Below, piece after piece: positions 1 to 12,500 of a stretch of DNA of 64,000 nucleotides (positions within the stretch are counted from its first letter, which is position 1; each line of letters starts with the position of its first letter). The stretch spans positions 37,214,437 through 37,278,436 of the forward strand of contig JALGQZ010000004.1 in NCBI GenBank assembly GCA_023105745.1, written 5' to 3'. The notes beneath the pieces were generated by a model. It worked only from the letters and a program-made list of their open reading frames with translations, was not told the DNA's origin and ran no database searches. The stretch comes from Austropuccinia psidii (Eukaryota > Basidiomycota > Pucciniomycetes > Pucciniales > Sphaerophragmiaceae). The position numbers and the translations under genes are program-made.

Positions 1-1
1 C

Positions 2-1077
2 AAGAAATACACTGAATGGTATGAATTGACAAATTCCAAATTTGATTCAATTATCAATGCTTGTAGCAGAATTGAGAGCACATGTCAGATTCAGAATAAT
101 GAAATGGAAGATCTGTCCATTTTTAGAATGAATTATCAACTTAAAACTCTACAAGATAATGTCTTGAAGATAGTTGAAAATACCAATCAGTTTGCCACAC
201 ATTTGGCAAAAAGTGACAGTGAAAGGCAGAAGTTAAAAAATGAAATCATTGTAAATGTAGAACAAATTCATAAGAATTCTGAACCACATATTCCAAGACA
301 TTCTACACCTTTGACTGAAGAAAAACTTTCTGTTAAAGGAAGTTTTACCCCACTTTTAGGAGAAAATGTTGTCTCTGTTAAAGATATTCCCAAATTGGAA
401 GAATGGCCAACATTCTCTGGTGAAGGAGAATATAACCACATTGAGTTCATCAGGAATATTGATATGTTGCAAGAAGACTTTCATATACCTGATGAAATCA
501 TAGTGGGAAAATTAAACTCTCTTTTTACCAGAACTGCAAAGAAATGGTATTACAAGATGAGGATGGATCATGGGAAACATGATTGGTCTTGGTGGAAGTC
601 TGAAGTGATTACCAAATGGGCCAAAAATTCTTGGAGGTTTAAAATGAAAATGCTTTTGAATATTCCACTTTTAACTCAGAGAAAGATAAACCACTTACTT
701 TGTTCATCAAGAAAAAAGACAGATTATCTGCCTTACACCCAGATATGTCTGACACTATGATTAATATGAAAATATTAAGAAAGTGTGGAGGAGAACTGGA
801 ACATGCTATCAAAAGAAGATGTGTAGAAACCTGTTCAACAGAGGACTACATTAATGCAATGGAAGATATCATTACCAGAACAAGGATTGGTAAAACTTGG
901 ACTAGAATCCCTATGGAATCCAAGATGGTCCCAAAGACTCCCAGAGAGGATAAAAGACCAGAAAGACCTGTCTTGAAGTGTCATAAATGTGGAAGTACTT
1001 CACATTTAGCAAACACTTGCACCAAAAAGACAAAAACCAATGAAGCTCAAGTCATTGAAGGAATTCAGTGTACTTAA
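2..1077 (+). pseudogene. GypA gag (capsid/nucleocapsid) pseudogene
   Basis: This is the Gag part of the polyprotein, the structural protein of the virus-like particle. The frame is open from base 2, so the true start is upstream of the window. A tryptophan-rich capsid core (WPTFSGEGEY, then WYYKMRMDHGKHDWSWWKS) matches the equivalent block of GypC Gag. A CCHC zinc knuckle (CHKCGSTSHLANTC, CX2CX4HX4C) lies near 978-1020. A frameshift at about 640-700 moves the reading from frame 2 to frame 1. A TAA at 1075-1077 interrupts the link to pol, which continues in the same frame. Identification as Gypsy Gag is firm; activity is excluded by the breaks. Confidence 0.85.
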
Positions 1078-3105
1078 GAGAAAGAGGAATCTGATCAGGA
1101 TTCTGCAGTCTCTGAGGATACACCAGTGGAGGACTATCCCATTGAGAATATTACAGCTTTCTTTGAGGTCACAGAAGTCCATACCCACTTTCCACAGTAC
1201 AGTGAGGATTGCTGCAACCTGATCAATATCCAAGATGCCAGAATGTGTAAAACAAAACCTGCTAGAGGAAAAGGTTACACTGCTGGAGCATCCTGTATCA
1301 CATCAGTTTTGATGGGTGATATTGAAGCCAAAGTAAACTTGGATACAGGGGCATTTTGCACTTGTGTGGGCAAAGATTGTCTCCAAATTATACTTCCTGA
1401 ATGGAAAAACCATCTATTACCAATAGAAGGTGTGCAATTTAGTAGTGCCAGTAACAATATGTACCCCTTGGGTATATTAGACACTAATCTTGTATTTCAA
1501 AATCCAGCAGGGAGTGTAAGGATGAAAACTGAGATTGTGGTAATGGATAATTGCACATCTCAGCACATCATTCTTGGAAATGATTACTTGAATATTTATG
1601 GTATTGACATCAATAATCATAAAGACAGATATTTCACAATTGGAGAGAACAAAAGACAAAAATTTGCTTTTTCCAATATGCTAAAACAAATATCAATAGT
1701 ATCTTATAAAAATGATACTTATAAGGAGGAATTTGTGTCTAATCAACTTGTTAAAGCACAAATTAATCCATCATTGTCACCAAAAATGATGAATGAACTT
1801 ATTGATGTGTTATACACATACAATAATGCATTTGCCTCTGATAATAAACCATTAGGTGCTATAAGGGGACATGAAGTTGATATTACTCTTAATATTGACA
1901 GACCATTTCCTCCAGTACTTAGAAGACCAGCTTATCCAGCCAGTCCCAGAGGTAGAGAAGCCTTGGAAAAACATATCCAGGAGTTAATCCAACTTGGTGT
2001 ACTAAGGAAAGTAGGCCATAATGAGGAAGTTGAAGTGACAACACCTGTTATTATTGCCTGGCATAATGATAAGTTAAGAATGGTTGGAGATTTAAGAGCA
2101 TTGTATACCTACACAGTTCCAGATAGGTATCAAATCCCTAGAATTCAAGAAACCTTGACTCAATTGTCTAAAGCTAAGTATATAAAATCAATGGGTGAAT
2201 TAAAAGGCTTCCATCAAAATGTTTTGACGCCTGAAGCTAAGAAATTACTTAGAATTAGAACTCACTGTGGTATTTATGAGTATCTTAGAATGCCATTTGG
2301 CATTAAAAATGCTCCATCCCATTATCAAAGAATGATGAATACCATCTTTCCCACAGAATTGTCTGAAGGATGGCTTATCATTTATATTGATGATATTATC
2401 ATATGTTCTGATTCATGGTCTTTACACCTTGAAAGACTTGCAAGAGTACTTCACAAGGTTGCAGAAGTGAAAATGAAAATTTCACTTAAGAAATGCAATT
2501 TTGGTTTTGAAGAACTCAAAGCATTAGGACATGTTGTTTCTGGTTTAAGCTTGGGTATTGACAAAAACAAAGTAGCAGCAGTGTTACTTAAGCCAAAACC
2601 CCAGAATAAAAAAGAAATGATGTCTTTTCTTGGGTTTGACAGTTATTATAGGCAACACCTGAAAGACTGTGCAATTCTAGCCAAGTCACTACATAGAATC
2701 TGTGATCAACAGACTGTATTTGAGATTACACAGGAGAGAATTGAATCTTATGAGAAGATAACGAAAGCTCTTACAGAAGCACATTTACTCCTCATGCCTG
2801 ACTGGAATATTCCTTTTAAATTGTACATTGATGCATGTGGAGATGGATTAGGGGCAGACCTACATCAAGTCCAAATAATTGATGAACAACCTACAGAAGG
2901 ACCAGTTTGTTACATCTCAAGACAAATAAAACAAACAGAGGCCAGATATGGTGCAAGCCAAATGGAGTGCTTATGCTTGGTATGGGCGCTTGAGAAATTA
3001 CACTATTATCTTGATGGCAGTGTTTTTGAAGTGATAACTGACTGTAATGCAGTAAAATCACTTCTTAACATGAAAACTCCCAACAGACATATGTTGAGAT
3101 GGTAA
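1078..3105 (+). pseudogene. GypA pol: protease, reverse transcriptase, RNase H
   Basis: This is the first half of Pol, in the same frame as the end of gag. An aspartic protease motif (NLDTGAF) lies near 1339. The reverse transcriptase spans about 1900-2620: YIDD is intact at 2383-2394, and the PFGIKNAP block precedes it. In motif A the expected aspartate reads glycine ([12 protein letters not shown] at 2194-2196), which should abolish metal binding and polymerisation. RNase H follows (KLYIDAC near 2821, then ITDCNAV). A TAA at 3103-3105 sits where GypC has glutamine (RWQIAI), a C-to-T type change. The frame continues past it into integrase. Confidence 0.88.
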
Positions 3106-4823
3106 ATAGCCATTAAAGAATATAGAGGAAACATTACTATAGTCCACAAAGCAGGAAAAATTCACAAGAATGCTGATGGACTTAGCAGGTGGGCATTAGC
3201 CAACACTCCTGATAACCCAGCTTATGTACCTTTGGAATCTGAACCACAGATTCCAATTGAAGGGATTAACATAACTGAGATTGGAACTGAATTCTTTGAA
3301 GAGGTCAGGGAATCTTATAAGCAAGACAAGAATTCCCATATCTTGACTTCATTATTAGATAAAGACTGCAAAGATATGTCTTTGGTCAATGCACTAGATG
3401 AAGTTTGGAGAAATTCCTATTCTGAAGGAAGATTCCACTTGTTTGATGGGATTATTTACCACAGAACCAAACATTCTTGTGTAATGACATTATGCAGCAG
3501 ATTGCTTATCAATACAATTCTTCATGAATGCCATGATAGCATCTACTCTGGACACCTGTCAGAGGACAGAACACTTGAAAAAGTAAAGAACTGTGCATGG
3601 TGGCCATCTTGGAGAAAAGAAACCATTGAATATTGCCATACCTGTGACAGATGTCAAAAAGCAAACAGGAGTACAGGCAAGAAATTTGGACTTATGATCC
3701 ATATTCAAGAACCAAAATCCCCTTGGGAAGTTGTTCACATGGATTGGGTCACAGCACTTCCTCCAAGTGGTGACAAAAGCTATAATGCTTGTTTAGTCAT
3801 TGTAGACAGATATAGCAAGACTCCAATATTCTTACCATGTCATAAAGATGACACTGCTATGGATACAGCTCTTCTTCTATGGAGTAGAGTTATTTATCAT
3901 AAAGGATTATTTAAGAATATCATAAGTGACAGAGATCCCAAGCTCACATCTGCACTTTGGATCAATCTTCATAGATTGTTTGGGACTAAGTTATCATTCT
4001 CTACAGCATATCACCCTCAAACAGATGGGCTAGCAGAGAGAATGATTAAAACTTTAGAAGACATGATCAGGAGATTTTGTGCCTATGGGTTAGAATTCAA
4101 AGACTCAGATGGCTTTACCCATGAATGGTGCACTCTGATACCTGAATTAGAATTGGCATACAAGGCATCAGTCTATTCTTCCACAGGACAAACTCCTGCT
4201 ATGTTAGAGAAAGAATGGAATCCAAGACTCCCAGCAGACACATTGAGGAAAGACTTGGTTGACATTCATCCTACAGCTTCCAGCTTCAAGATAATGCTTG
4301 ATAAAGTAAAACATCATGCAAAACAAAGTATGGATGATGCTTTTGATTATGCAAAACAGAAGTGGGACAAGAGTCATAAAGTACCAGACTTCAAAGTAGG
4401 GGACTTAGTTCTAGTTTCAACCTTGAATTTTAATAATATCAAAGGCCCAAAGAAACTTAAAGATTATTATGTAGGACCTTTTTTTATTGTTTCCTTACAT
4501 GGAACCAATGCAGTTCAAGCGGAATTGAGTGGTGAATTGGAAAATAAACACCCCACTTTTCCAGTCAGCTTGATAAAGCCTTATCAACCAGCTGATAAAG
4601 AATTGTTTCCTTCAAGGAACCCAACTCCTTTAACTGTTCCACCAGTGGAACAGAATGAAGACAGAAAGATAAAGAAAGGAGACTTAGGGGTAAAAATCAG
4701 AGAGAATATCTTGTCAGATATAGAAATCCAGTACATGAAGATGAATGGCTGGCAGAATCAGACATACCTGACTCAGATAAACTCTTGAGAAGATTTAGAC
4801 ATGAAAGAAGGCCACAAGCCTGA
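3106..4823 (+). pseudogene. GypA integrase with C-terminal chromodomain
   Basis: Integrase inserts the cDNA into the genome. The frame runs from just after the TAA at 3103. It has an HHCC zinc-binding head ([11 protein letters not shown] then [11 protein letters not shown], about 3523-3665) and a DDE core: HMDWVT near 3740, SDRDPKLT near 3926, and the glutamate in [12 protein letters not shown] near 4035. The C-terminus has the [11 protein letters not shown] block. A frameshift near 4670-4685 ends this frame at 4788. In the adjacent frame the chromodomain tail continues (for example [10 protein letters not shown] and [10 protein letters not shown]) to a TGA at 4821-4823. Such chromodomains target chromoviruses to heterochromatin. 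It is close in sequence to the GypC integrase. Confidence 0.88.
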
Positions 4824-6875
4824 ATATGTCTATAAATGTGCTTTAAATTACTTTATCTGAGTGATGTAAAGAGGTTGGACAGTGGAAATTAACCCCCCTT
4901 TGGGGCTTTTATTATTTATACCATTGATAAAATTGTAGTACAATTTTTTTTTGTTGTGAGGGAATGTGAGCCTTGAGGTATATTTTACATACCCAAATAG
5001 GCCACAATTATCTTAAAAATAAATTTTGAATTATGCATAACTCATAAGTCATGCATATATCCAAAGTTCATCATTTTTAATTTCAGAAAAGATGAATAAA
5101 TTTTTATTGAGTAGGTAAATCCATGGATTTAAGGCCAGATTTGGATTCTACACAAAAATTCACCTAGGGTAGCTCCATAGAGTGAATAAGCTCAAATTAA
5201 CTCTTTGAGGTGGTAATATGGAAAATACTTCAATACCACATAAAAGATCCATGAAAATTTTTGTTTGTCTTAATTTCATGCCAAAATAATGGGAATGTGA
5301 GGAATCCCATGTTACATATACACTAAGAATAGTGTTATGCATGTTTTGAGCACTTAATATCATGGTATTCTTAAATGCACCTTTGGTACACCCATAGTGG
5401 ATATCTCACTTGAAGCTTAAAATTCTATTTTGATGTGAAAAATAAGCAAGGGGGACAAAAGACATCAAAGAGAGCCAGGGTACCCAACTTCTGAGGCCTC
5501 TGAGGAATGGACAGCTCCAAAGATTGGATCCATGGCTGATCTTGGCCTAATTGGTAAACTAAAACCTTTGGGGAACTTGGTTACCATGTTACAACTACTG
5601 CAAATCTTAAGAAAATAGCAAATAACCCGCTATTTTGACGTGCCAAGGAGGTAAAGAGCTACTTAGAATCCTGTAACCATGTCAATTCTTAATGATTTTC
5701 CATGAATTAACCCCAAAAGAGTAATTAAAAACCTTTTTGGACTTGTATCCATTGATTTACCTCATAGCAACCAGTTAAACACTGATATATGCAATTCTAC
5801 GTAGAAATGAGGTAAAAACTTCAAAAATTCATCAAAAATACAGTTCTTAATGAATCTTTCTTAAACTTTCAGGAATAATGGAAAACTGTATTATCCATTT
5901 TAAAACCAAAAAGAAATATTGTTTTACTAGTAAAATTCAAAGTTTTACTTACGGTCCATTTTTGGCTATTCTATGTGAAACACTGAATCTTCAAAAATTT
6001 ACAGTAATTACAACCTGTGATGAAATTTCCAATAAAATTGATAAATTTGAGAAATCAATGATTATTTCAGAATAAAAGAAAATTTACAGATGTTACTCCT
6101 TTTATTCTTAACCATATTGGGGTTGGTAGTAACGTAAAAGCATTAATTAAGTAATTATGATAATCTTACGTGACAACAGATGATGCAATCAATAATCCAA
6201 AAGGGTTTATTGTTTTCTCACTCACTGGGCTTACAGTTTGCCCCATGGCATGCCTCTGTGAGCTGTTGTTGACTTAAAAGAGGCCTCCTCTTGCAGTTTT
6301 TTCCACATCATCATCTTATTATCATTTAAATCATTATTACCAACAAGTAAGTATTAGTTATAGCTATTCTTCAGTGTTTTAAATCTTTCAGAATCAATCA
6401 GAAAGACGTGAAATCATATAATCCAACTATATATTGTTGTAATACTGTTATGAATCCATTTTGATCCTTAAAATCCACAATTCTATGTCAAATCTCTCTA
6501 TCTTATCTTTCAATAAGTTCTTTGGAATATTAGTGAGTCATTTATTTTTAATTCTTAAAGTTTTTCTCTAAAATTAGTTTTCTTCAAGAATTATGATTAT
6601 AATTATTCTTGAAAAAGATAATTATATATTAAAATAATTTCATTTTTTTAATAAAAGAAGTTTTATTATTAAAATCTTCTTGTAATTGATTCTTGTAGAC
6701 AATTACTTGCTCACTGTTAAAATCACTAGTAGTGTTTAACATGTGAAAGAAATAATTATTTAATTATTTAATTGTGGTTATAATAAAATTTTGTTATTAT
6801 ATTTCATAAGAACAGTCATATTACTGTTGATTAATAGTGATATTATTATCAGTTTCATAGTCAAATATAACAAGG
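4824..6875 (+). repeat. GypA 3' LTR (start about 4965) and unassigned AT-rich DNA
   Basis: No coding region is convincing here. The segment begins with the untranslated tail of GypA and a T8 plus GTTGTGAGGGAA tract just before TGTGAG at 4965, a plausible polypurine tract and LTR start. I could not find the LTR's other end or a second copy, so the LTR boundary on the right is unknown. The last few hundred bases (about 6300-6875) are very AT-rich and may be leader or LTR of the following GP1 element. Confidence 0.4.
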
Positions 6876-9464
6876 AGAGTTTTTGTCACTACACCTAATA
6901 ACCCAAGTCCATTACAGCAGAGATTTCCAAGACAAGAAAGACCTGTAGTTAAAACTAAAGCAAAAGATTACAATCTAAGCTTTGGTGGAGAAGAAATAGA
7001 GAGATTTATTAGGAAAGTGGAAATAATAGCTCAAATTGAAGGAGCAGCAGATGAAGACCTATAAATGCAAATGGCCTTTTGGACTACAGAACCAAGAATT
7101 AGTGATGCAATTGAGGCTATTTCAGGTTATGAAGAAGTAAATTGGATACAGCTTAAGAAAGATCTTATAAAAAAATGGGGAAGACTTGAACCTGAAAGAA
7201 GATACAGAAAAGACTCACTCATTAAGCTTTTTAATGATACTCAAGAAGATGGAGGAATTGGTAGTCTATCACAATATAGAAAATTTATGGGAGAATATGA
7301 AACTATTGTTACTCACTTGCTAAGATAAAGGTATATTCCTCAAGATAACATGTTCCATGAAGATTTATTTGACTGTCTTTTGGCTGATATTAAAGGGGCC
7401 ATAAGTAAGGAAATGATCAAAGATAATGTTATGGTTAGAACTGAAGATAGAGGATACCTTATACCACCTATGAAGAGCCTCAAGAAGTAAATTGAACAAA
7501 AATTGTCAGCCAGAATATTAGTAACCAAAATATTGTCATAATCAAGAGATACAAGAAGGAATGTTACTGAAGATAAAAAGAAAGTTCACTTTCAGGAAGA
7601 GGCTTTTCCAGGAATGAATGAAGCTTTTAATAAAATGAAAGAAATTACTGAATCTCTCAAAGAACAAAAAATGGAAGCTAGAAAGCAGGCAAAAGGGGAA
7701 AATGAAGATTTTAAGAAATTTATGACTCAACTGGAAGAATTGAAAAGTCTATCCAAACCCCAAATGGGTGGGGTTACCTATAATCAACTCAATAATCAAC
7801 AGCTCAAACCATTAAATTCTTTACCTCCATTCTCACAAAGGCATGTTCCCTATGCACCAGCACAAAACATAACAAAACCTTATGTAAAATGTTACTACTG
7901 TCTGGAGAAAGGACATTCAGTTAATAGATGTAACTACCTCTTTGAAGATCAAAATAAGAAATGGGTAAGCAGACAAGGAGGTGGATTTTTATTTACCAAT
8001 TGGCAAAGAGTTCCAAAATATGGAAAAATAGCTCCAAAAAAGTTAGTTGAAGAATTTGCAAAAGAGAAGGACGAGCTTGCAAAGTAAATGAAAGAAGATG
8101 AAGCTAAAGAAGCACTACCCAAACCCAATCAAATGAAAATAATACAATTAAAGAAAGATGATGGTGCAACTGCTATAGCCAGAGTTAAAAACTGGAGAAT
8201 TTGGCAACCACCAACTATGTCATCAGCCAATGAGTCACTTTTAAATGATTATGGATTAAGAAATACTAAGCAAAGAACCTCAAGAACAGAAAATACCAAT
8301 CAGGATGCTTTAAGATCAACTCCAAAAGGGGGAACACCTATAAAGAAAAGACCAAATATACGTGGAGCTTATATTGAAGATTAGAAAAAAGAAGAAGAGA
8401 AAACAATTATTTCAACCAAATATAAGAAGCCTCAACAGGTGAAAAATGAAAAGGAAATACCTCCACAGGAACCTAAAGGTGATCACACTGAAAATACTAA
8501 AGAACAAATCAAGAAATTCAATGAAAGGAAAATTTTTAAGGAAGAAAAATTAGATATTCAAGAAATTATAGCAAAAATTATCAAAAAGGTATTGGATAAG
8601 AAGGTAAATCTTATCTTAGAGCAAATTGTAGTCATGTCACCAAAGTTTTTTAATCAATTAAAGAAACTGTCAGAAGAAGATAAACAATCTATTAACTTAA
8701 CTGATACAAAGGAAATTCAAACCAAACTCATAAACCATCACCTGGGTAATTATGAACAGCCAAAATTACATTATGCCTGTCCATTGGGATTTACGCAAGT
8801 ATATTTAGGAGAAGAAGGACATGAAATAATGGCATTAGTTGATACAGGATCAGAATTGAATATAATACCAGAGGATTTATAAATCAAAGCAGGATTTACC
8901 ACAAGATTCCTTAAAATGAATTTAAGAGGAATTGGTGGTCATTGTACCTCAATAGTTGGATTAGCATAATTTACCCCAATAACTTTAGTCACTGGGAAAG
9001 AAAGAAATATACACCTTTTTGTAGCAAGAGGAGCAGTTCACACAGTATTGGGAAGACCTTTCCTTGCAGATAATAAAATAAGATTAGACTTTTCTCAACA
9101 GAAAGGGGAAATATTCAGTTATATAGAGCCATATGGAAGAAGACTTTGCTTACCAATTTGTTCACCACAGAAAGTAGGATGAAGAGAAGAGCCACCAGCA
9201 GGAATGGAAACATGTGCAGTCTCTAAATAAGAATATTGGAAAGAATTACCAAAAGAGAATGAATCAAGCCCCAAAGATCAAAAGAAGTTGGAGAAAAATT
9301 CTCATCAAGTACTTGATGGTGAAGAATTAAAAGATTCCAAAGAAAAAGTGAAAATTTATGAGAAATTAGCTCAAATGATTACAGAATATGTCAATTAAAA
9401 TACTAAAGAAACAAATGTTACAGGAATTTTAACCTCAAAAAAAAGAAAATGGCAATACTTGTAG
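6876..9464 (+). pseudogene. GP1 Gag-protease ORF, single frame with many in-frame stops
   Basis: One reading frame stays recognisable for about 2.6 kb. A Gag matrix/capsid-like region comes first (DYNLSFGGEEIERFIRKV, then KKWGRLEPERRYRKDS near 7160-7210). A CCHC knuckle follows (CYYCLEKGHSVNRC near 7890-7930), then a lysine-rich linker. An aspartic protease closes the frame: ALVDTGSELNIIPEDL at about 8830-8880 and VLGRPFLADNKIRLDF at about 9047-9095. Interruptions are stop codons (for example 7062, 7326, 7488, 7539, 8085, 8382, 8880, 8967, 9180), with no frameshift that I can see. Several replace residues that look like glutamine. Gag of the same family occurs in GP2. No reverse transcriptase follows, so the element would need help from another one. 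Confidence 0.8.
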
Positions 9465-11125
9465 CCAAATATCTCAAGCAATCAATAGTTATAACTTCAA
9501 GAATTCTTAAGACATCAGAAGAAAAACATTAACAAAGATTTTCTCACCTATTAAAGCTTTCAAGTCCCTTTTAAAGGGCATATTTAAGAATAATTGGAAG
9601 TCAAGTATCAAGCCAGTCATAACAATACTTAGTGTCACCTCAGAATCTAAAGGTTTCAGTTCTCAAATTGATAAATAAGTGCTGAAATAATTAAAAGAAA
9701 TCTCCCTCAAATATAATATTTTGAAAAAAGAAGGACATTCTTACTCAAAAACACCCCAGAATCCTGGAGGAAAGTATTGATATAATTTCAAAATCTGAAG
9801 AATCTGAAAGTTTAAATCAAATTTTGAATGATACTATTGAAAACTCACACTAAAATAATAATACTTATTCCCAAAAAATTTCCACATCTAATGAAGGAAC
9901 CAGTAAGATTGATAAAAAACATAATCTTCATCAAAATAAATCAGTTCTACCACAAGGGTTAACTGATCCATCACTCAGATTCAATCAAGTACCTATGACA
10001 GGAGCTACACACAAAAAGAGATTCAATAATTTTGAGAAGTCACAAATCTCTTTTCCCTCAAATTTTGAAAATATTGATCCTAGAATTCTGATTAAAGTAA
10101 TTAGTAGAAAAGATAAATCATACTCTGCTATGGAAAATATTTATCCAAGACTTATCAGAGAAGAATTAGACTAAGCAAAAACAATGGAAAACCACCCCAT
10201 AGGGGGAAATGACCAAAATCAAGTAAAAAATATAAATTTTTTTCTAGAAGAGGAACCTTTAAAAATAAAATTCCCTTGTTATACCTCAACAAGAAAAGAT
10301 ATAGAATGCAGTTTCAGTACGGTTCAGAATATGAATGAAGATAACCTTGATGAGTCAAGATATGAAAATTCAAAAAAATAACTGTCTCAATTGACAGTTA
10401 TAAAGGAATTAGCTCAACAAAAGACTTTACAACCTGAAGACAAATCCTCTGGGGAAGCTAATAATAACTTTAATATTGAAAAAGAAATTGATTCAATATT
10501 CAAAAAACTTCAATCTATCAGGAACCATGCCAGAAATGAAGTCATGAAAAATAAAATACACTCACAAAATATCTTAGAAAGACATCTTTCTGAATCAGAA
10601 TATGAGAATGAAGCAGAATTATTTTGTCAAATGGAAAAACAAGAAGAAGCTGAAGATGAACAGAAATTTATAGTTACTGAAGAAGAATTTGCTTGGGAAG
10701 GTTATAAAAATTGGCAACCTCTTAGAAATTCCAACTTTGTGAATCACAATAAAAATAATTCTAGGAACAACTATGAATGTGAAAACCAACATTTTAAGTG
10801 GTTGGAGGATGTTATTACACCAAAGAATAATAAATTAGAGAGAATAAAAGATAAGAGTAGTAAAAAGAAGAAGAAGACTAAGGAAGAAAAGGAATATTTT
10901 TGGATTACTCAGACTAAAAACCTATTCCCAAGCTTGAAAGCCCATTTGGCAAGGAAATATCAAATTTCAACACAAAATGAGGACTGGACAGAAAATAATA
11001 ATAGAAATGAAAATATTATCCAGGATTATTCTAATGAGAATGAAGATTGTATAGATCAATATCTCAATGAAGAAAAAATAAATGAGCTTACAGCTAAAAA
11101 GGCCAAATTCAAGGAAAGTCTTTGA
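9449..11125 (+). pseudogene. GP1 ORF2, unrecognised acidic Asn/Glu/Lys-rich protein
   Basis: I do not recognise this protein. The frame is -1 relative to Gag-PR and overlaps its end: an ATG at 9449 lies before the Gag-PR TAG at 9462. An A8 run at 9437-9444 provides A_AAA_AAA in the Gag-PR frame, which would give a -1 slip into this frame. About 559 codons are readable with several in-frame stops (for example 10173-10175 and 10379-10381) and no obvious frameshift. The last open part is 10391-11125. It is rich in E, N and K, has a lysine cluster (KSSKKKKKTKEEKEYFW), and no YXDD, RNase H or integrase motif. It sits where pol would be. Function is unknown; it could be a degenerate pol replacement or an accessory protein. 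Confidence 0.5.
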
Positions 11126-11616
11126 AACAAATTTTAACTTTATCAATGACTTATTTATTATAATAAGAAAGTTTCTTTTTCTTATATCATGAATTTTAGT
11201 TTTATTTTAGTATCAAATATCCATAAAAAATATAAAAAATATCAAATATCAAAATATATAAAAAAGAGTTTCAAGTGTATCAGTATCATAATTATATGTT
11301 TTTTATGTATTATAAAAAAACTTAACTATAAAAAATTAGGGTGGGTTTCTATTTCTTAAATCTATCCTTTATGATTTGAGCTTCTGAGATGAAATTTTGG
11401 GGAATTCCAATTTTATTCTATACTTTTATTAAAATCAATATTCAATAGAATAATTAACAACAACACCACACTAAATAATATAGCCCATGTGGACAATCAA
11501 AGAAATGAGTCAAGAGTATATATGTGAAAGCTTTAAAGAAGTCAAATAATAGAATGCAAAATCAAAAGAAGATACAAATATTGCCCAAACAAAACACACA
11601 GCCTCACAACACAAAT

Positions 11617-11715
11617 AGCAAGAGGGGTGACCAGTTTTGTTTATGGTTATTTTCTTTATTCAAATTATATTTTTATTGGTTTAATTTTCATAAATTACTA
11701 GTCACCCCCCTTGCT
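11617..11715. repeat. 15-bp inverted repeat, possible hairpin or tiny MITE
   Basis: AGCAAGAGGGGTGAC at 11617-11631 is matched in inverted orientation by GTCACCCCCCTTGCT at 11701-11715, 14 of 15 positions, with 69 bp of AT-rich sequence between. The arms are GC-rich in a very AT-rich setting. I saw no target duplication, so the origin is open. Confidence 0.5.
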
Positions 11716-12029
11716 TACAAGAACAATTGTGAAAAATACAAGATAATAAACCAAGAATAAGTAATAGAAAAGGAAACACCTTATCAAAAAGTAGTCTGAA
11801 GAAGATAAAAGTCAAAAAGAACAAATAAAAAAAGAATCAACAAAATATCAAGAAACCTTATTGGTTTTGATATCCTCATATAATTATCAGATTATAATAA
11901 TAAAGAAGAGAAAGAATAGATAATCAAAGGGATAACTGGCCAGGTTAAACACAAATGAAAATATTTCTTTATAAAATTAATCCTTTTTTTTATTAATTTA
12001 ATTTGGATATTGAAAATATTTTATTATAA

Positions 12030-12500
12030 AAGATACAAGAAGTATTTTTACAGGGAACAAGGGAGAAAAAGACCTCCTTTTATATTAAAGAGGAAAAACG
12101 TTTCTTCTACCCACAGTTTAGCCCTCAAGCATTTTATATATCAAAGGCTATTCAAAACTCTAAATTTACATCTTATCAAACATTTAACCCCATTTAGAAT
12201 TTAATTCAAAAACAATTGCATCAATTAAATCAATAATATATTGATTGGATTAACCAAACAAATCAAGCTTTAATTGAAAAAATCCAGAAGTTTAATTAAT
12301 TTATTTCTTATATTATTTGGTCAAATGAAAGCTTAACCCCACTCCAAATTTAATTAAAAAAAATTGCACAAATTTAATCAACCTTATATTGATTGATTTT
12401 CAAGATTCATTGAAACTTTAATTACATTTTAAGAATCTTAAGTAATTTATTTCTTATATTATTTGGTCAAATAAAAGCTTAACTCCATTAAACTAAAACA
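12030..12500. repeat. Imperfect tandem repeat, period about 145 bp
   Basis: Three decayed units are recognisable by a recurring segment with TCAAA followed by a CTTAACCCC-like stretch, at about 12176, 12321 and 12467. The second and third share TTATTTCTTATATTATTTGG exactly. Spacing is 145-146 bp. Outer limits are approximate. Confidence 0.55.

Larger units (their letters stand above)
1..4964 (+). mobile_element. GypA: Ty3/Gypsy chromovirus, left end outside window
   Basis: The interior of an LTR retrotransposon reads gag, protease, reverse transcriptase, RNase H, integrase and chromodomain in order on the plus strand. The gag frame is open to the left edge, so the 5' LTR and part of gag lie outside the window. 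A T-rich then purine-rich tract at 4945-4964 precedes a TGTGAG at 4965, which I take as the probable start of the 3' LTR. The proteins are clearly related to those of GypC at 39904-46077 but are a different subfamily. In-frame stops and two frameshifts make it inactive. Confidence 0.9.

Noticed and set aside
4824..6875. Small ORFs at 5160-5363 and 5878-6075
   Set aside because: Short, no similarity seen, and located in probable LTR DNA.
9940..9980. LPQG in GP1 ORF2 resembling an RT motif
   Set aside because: No YXDD, motif A or RNase H residues follow at any sensible distance; the match is too short.
6876..11125. Reassignment of UAA/UAG to glutamine, because many in-frame stops look like Gln sites
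   Set aside because: Other ORFs end normally at these codons, TGA at Trp sites also occurs, and C-to-T decay of a dead element explains all cases.
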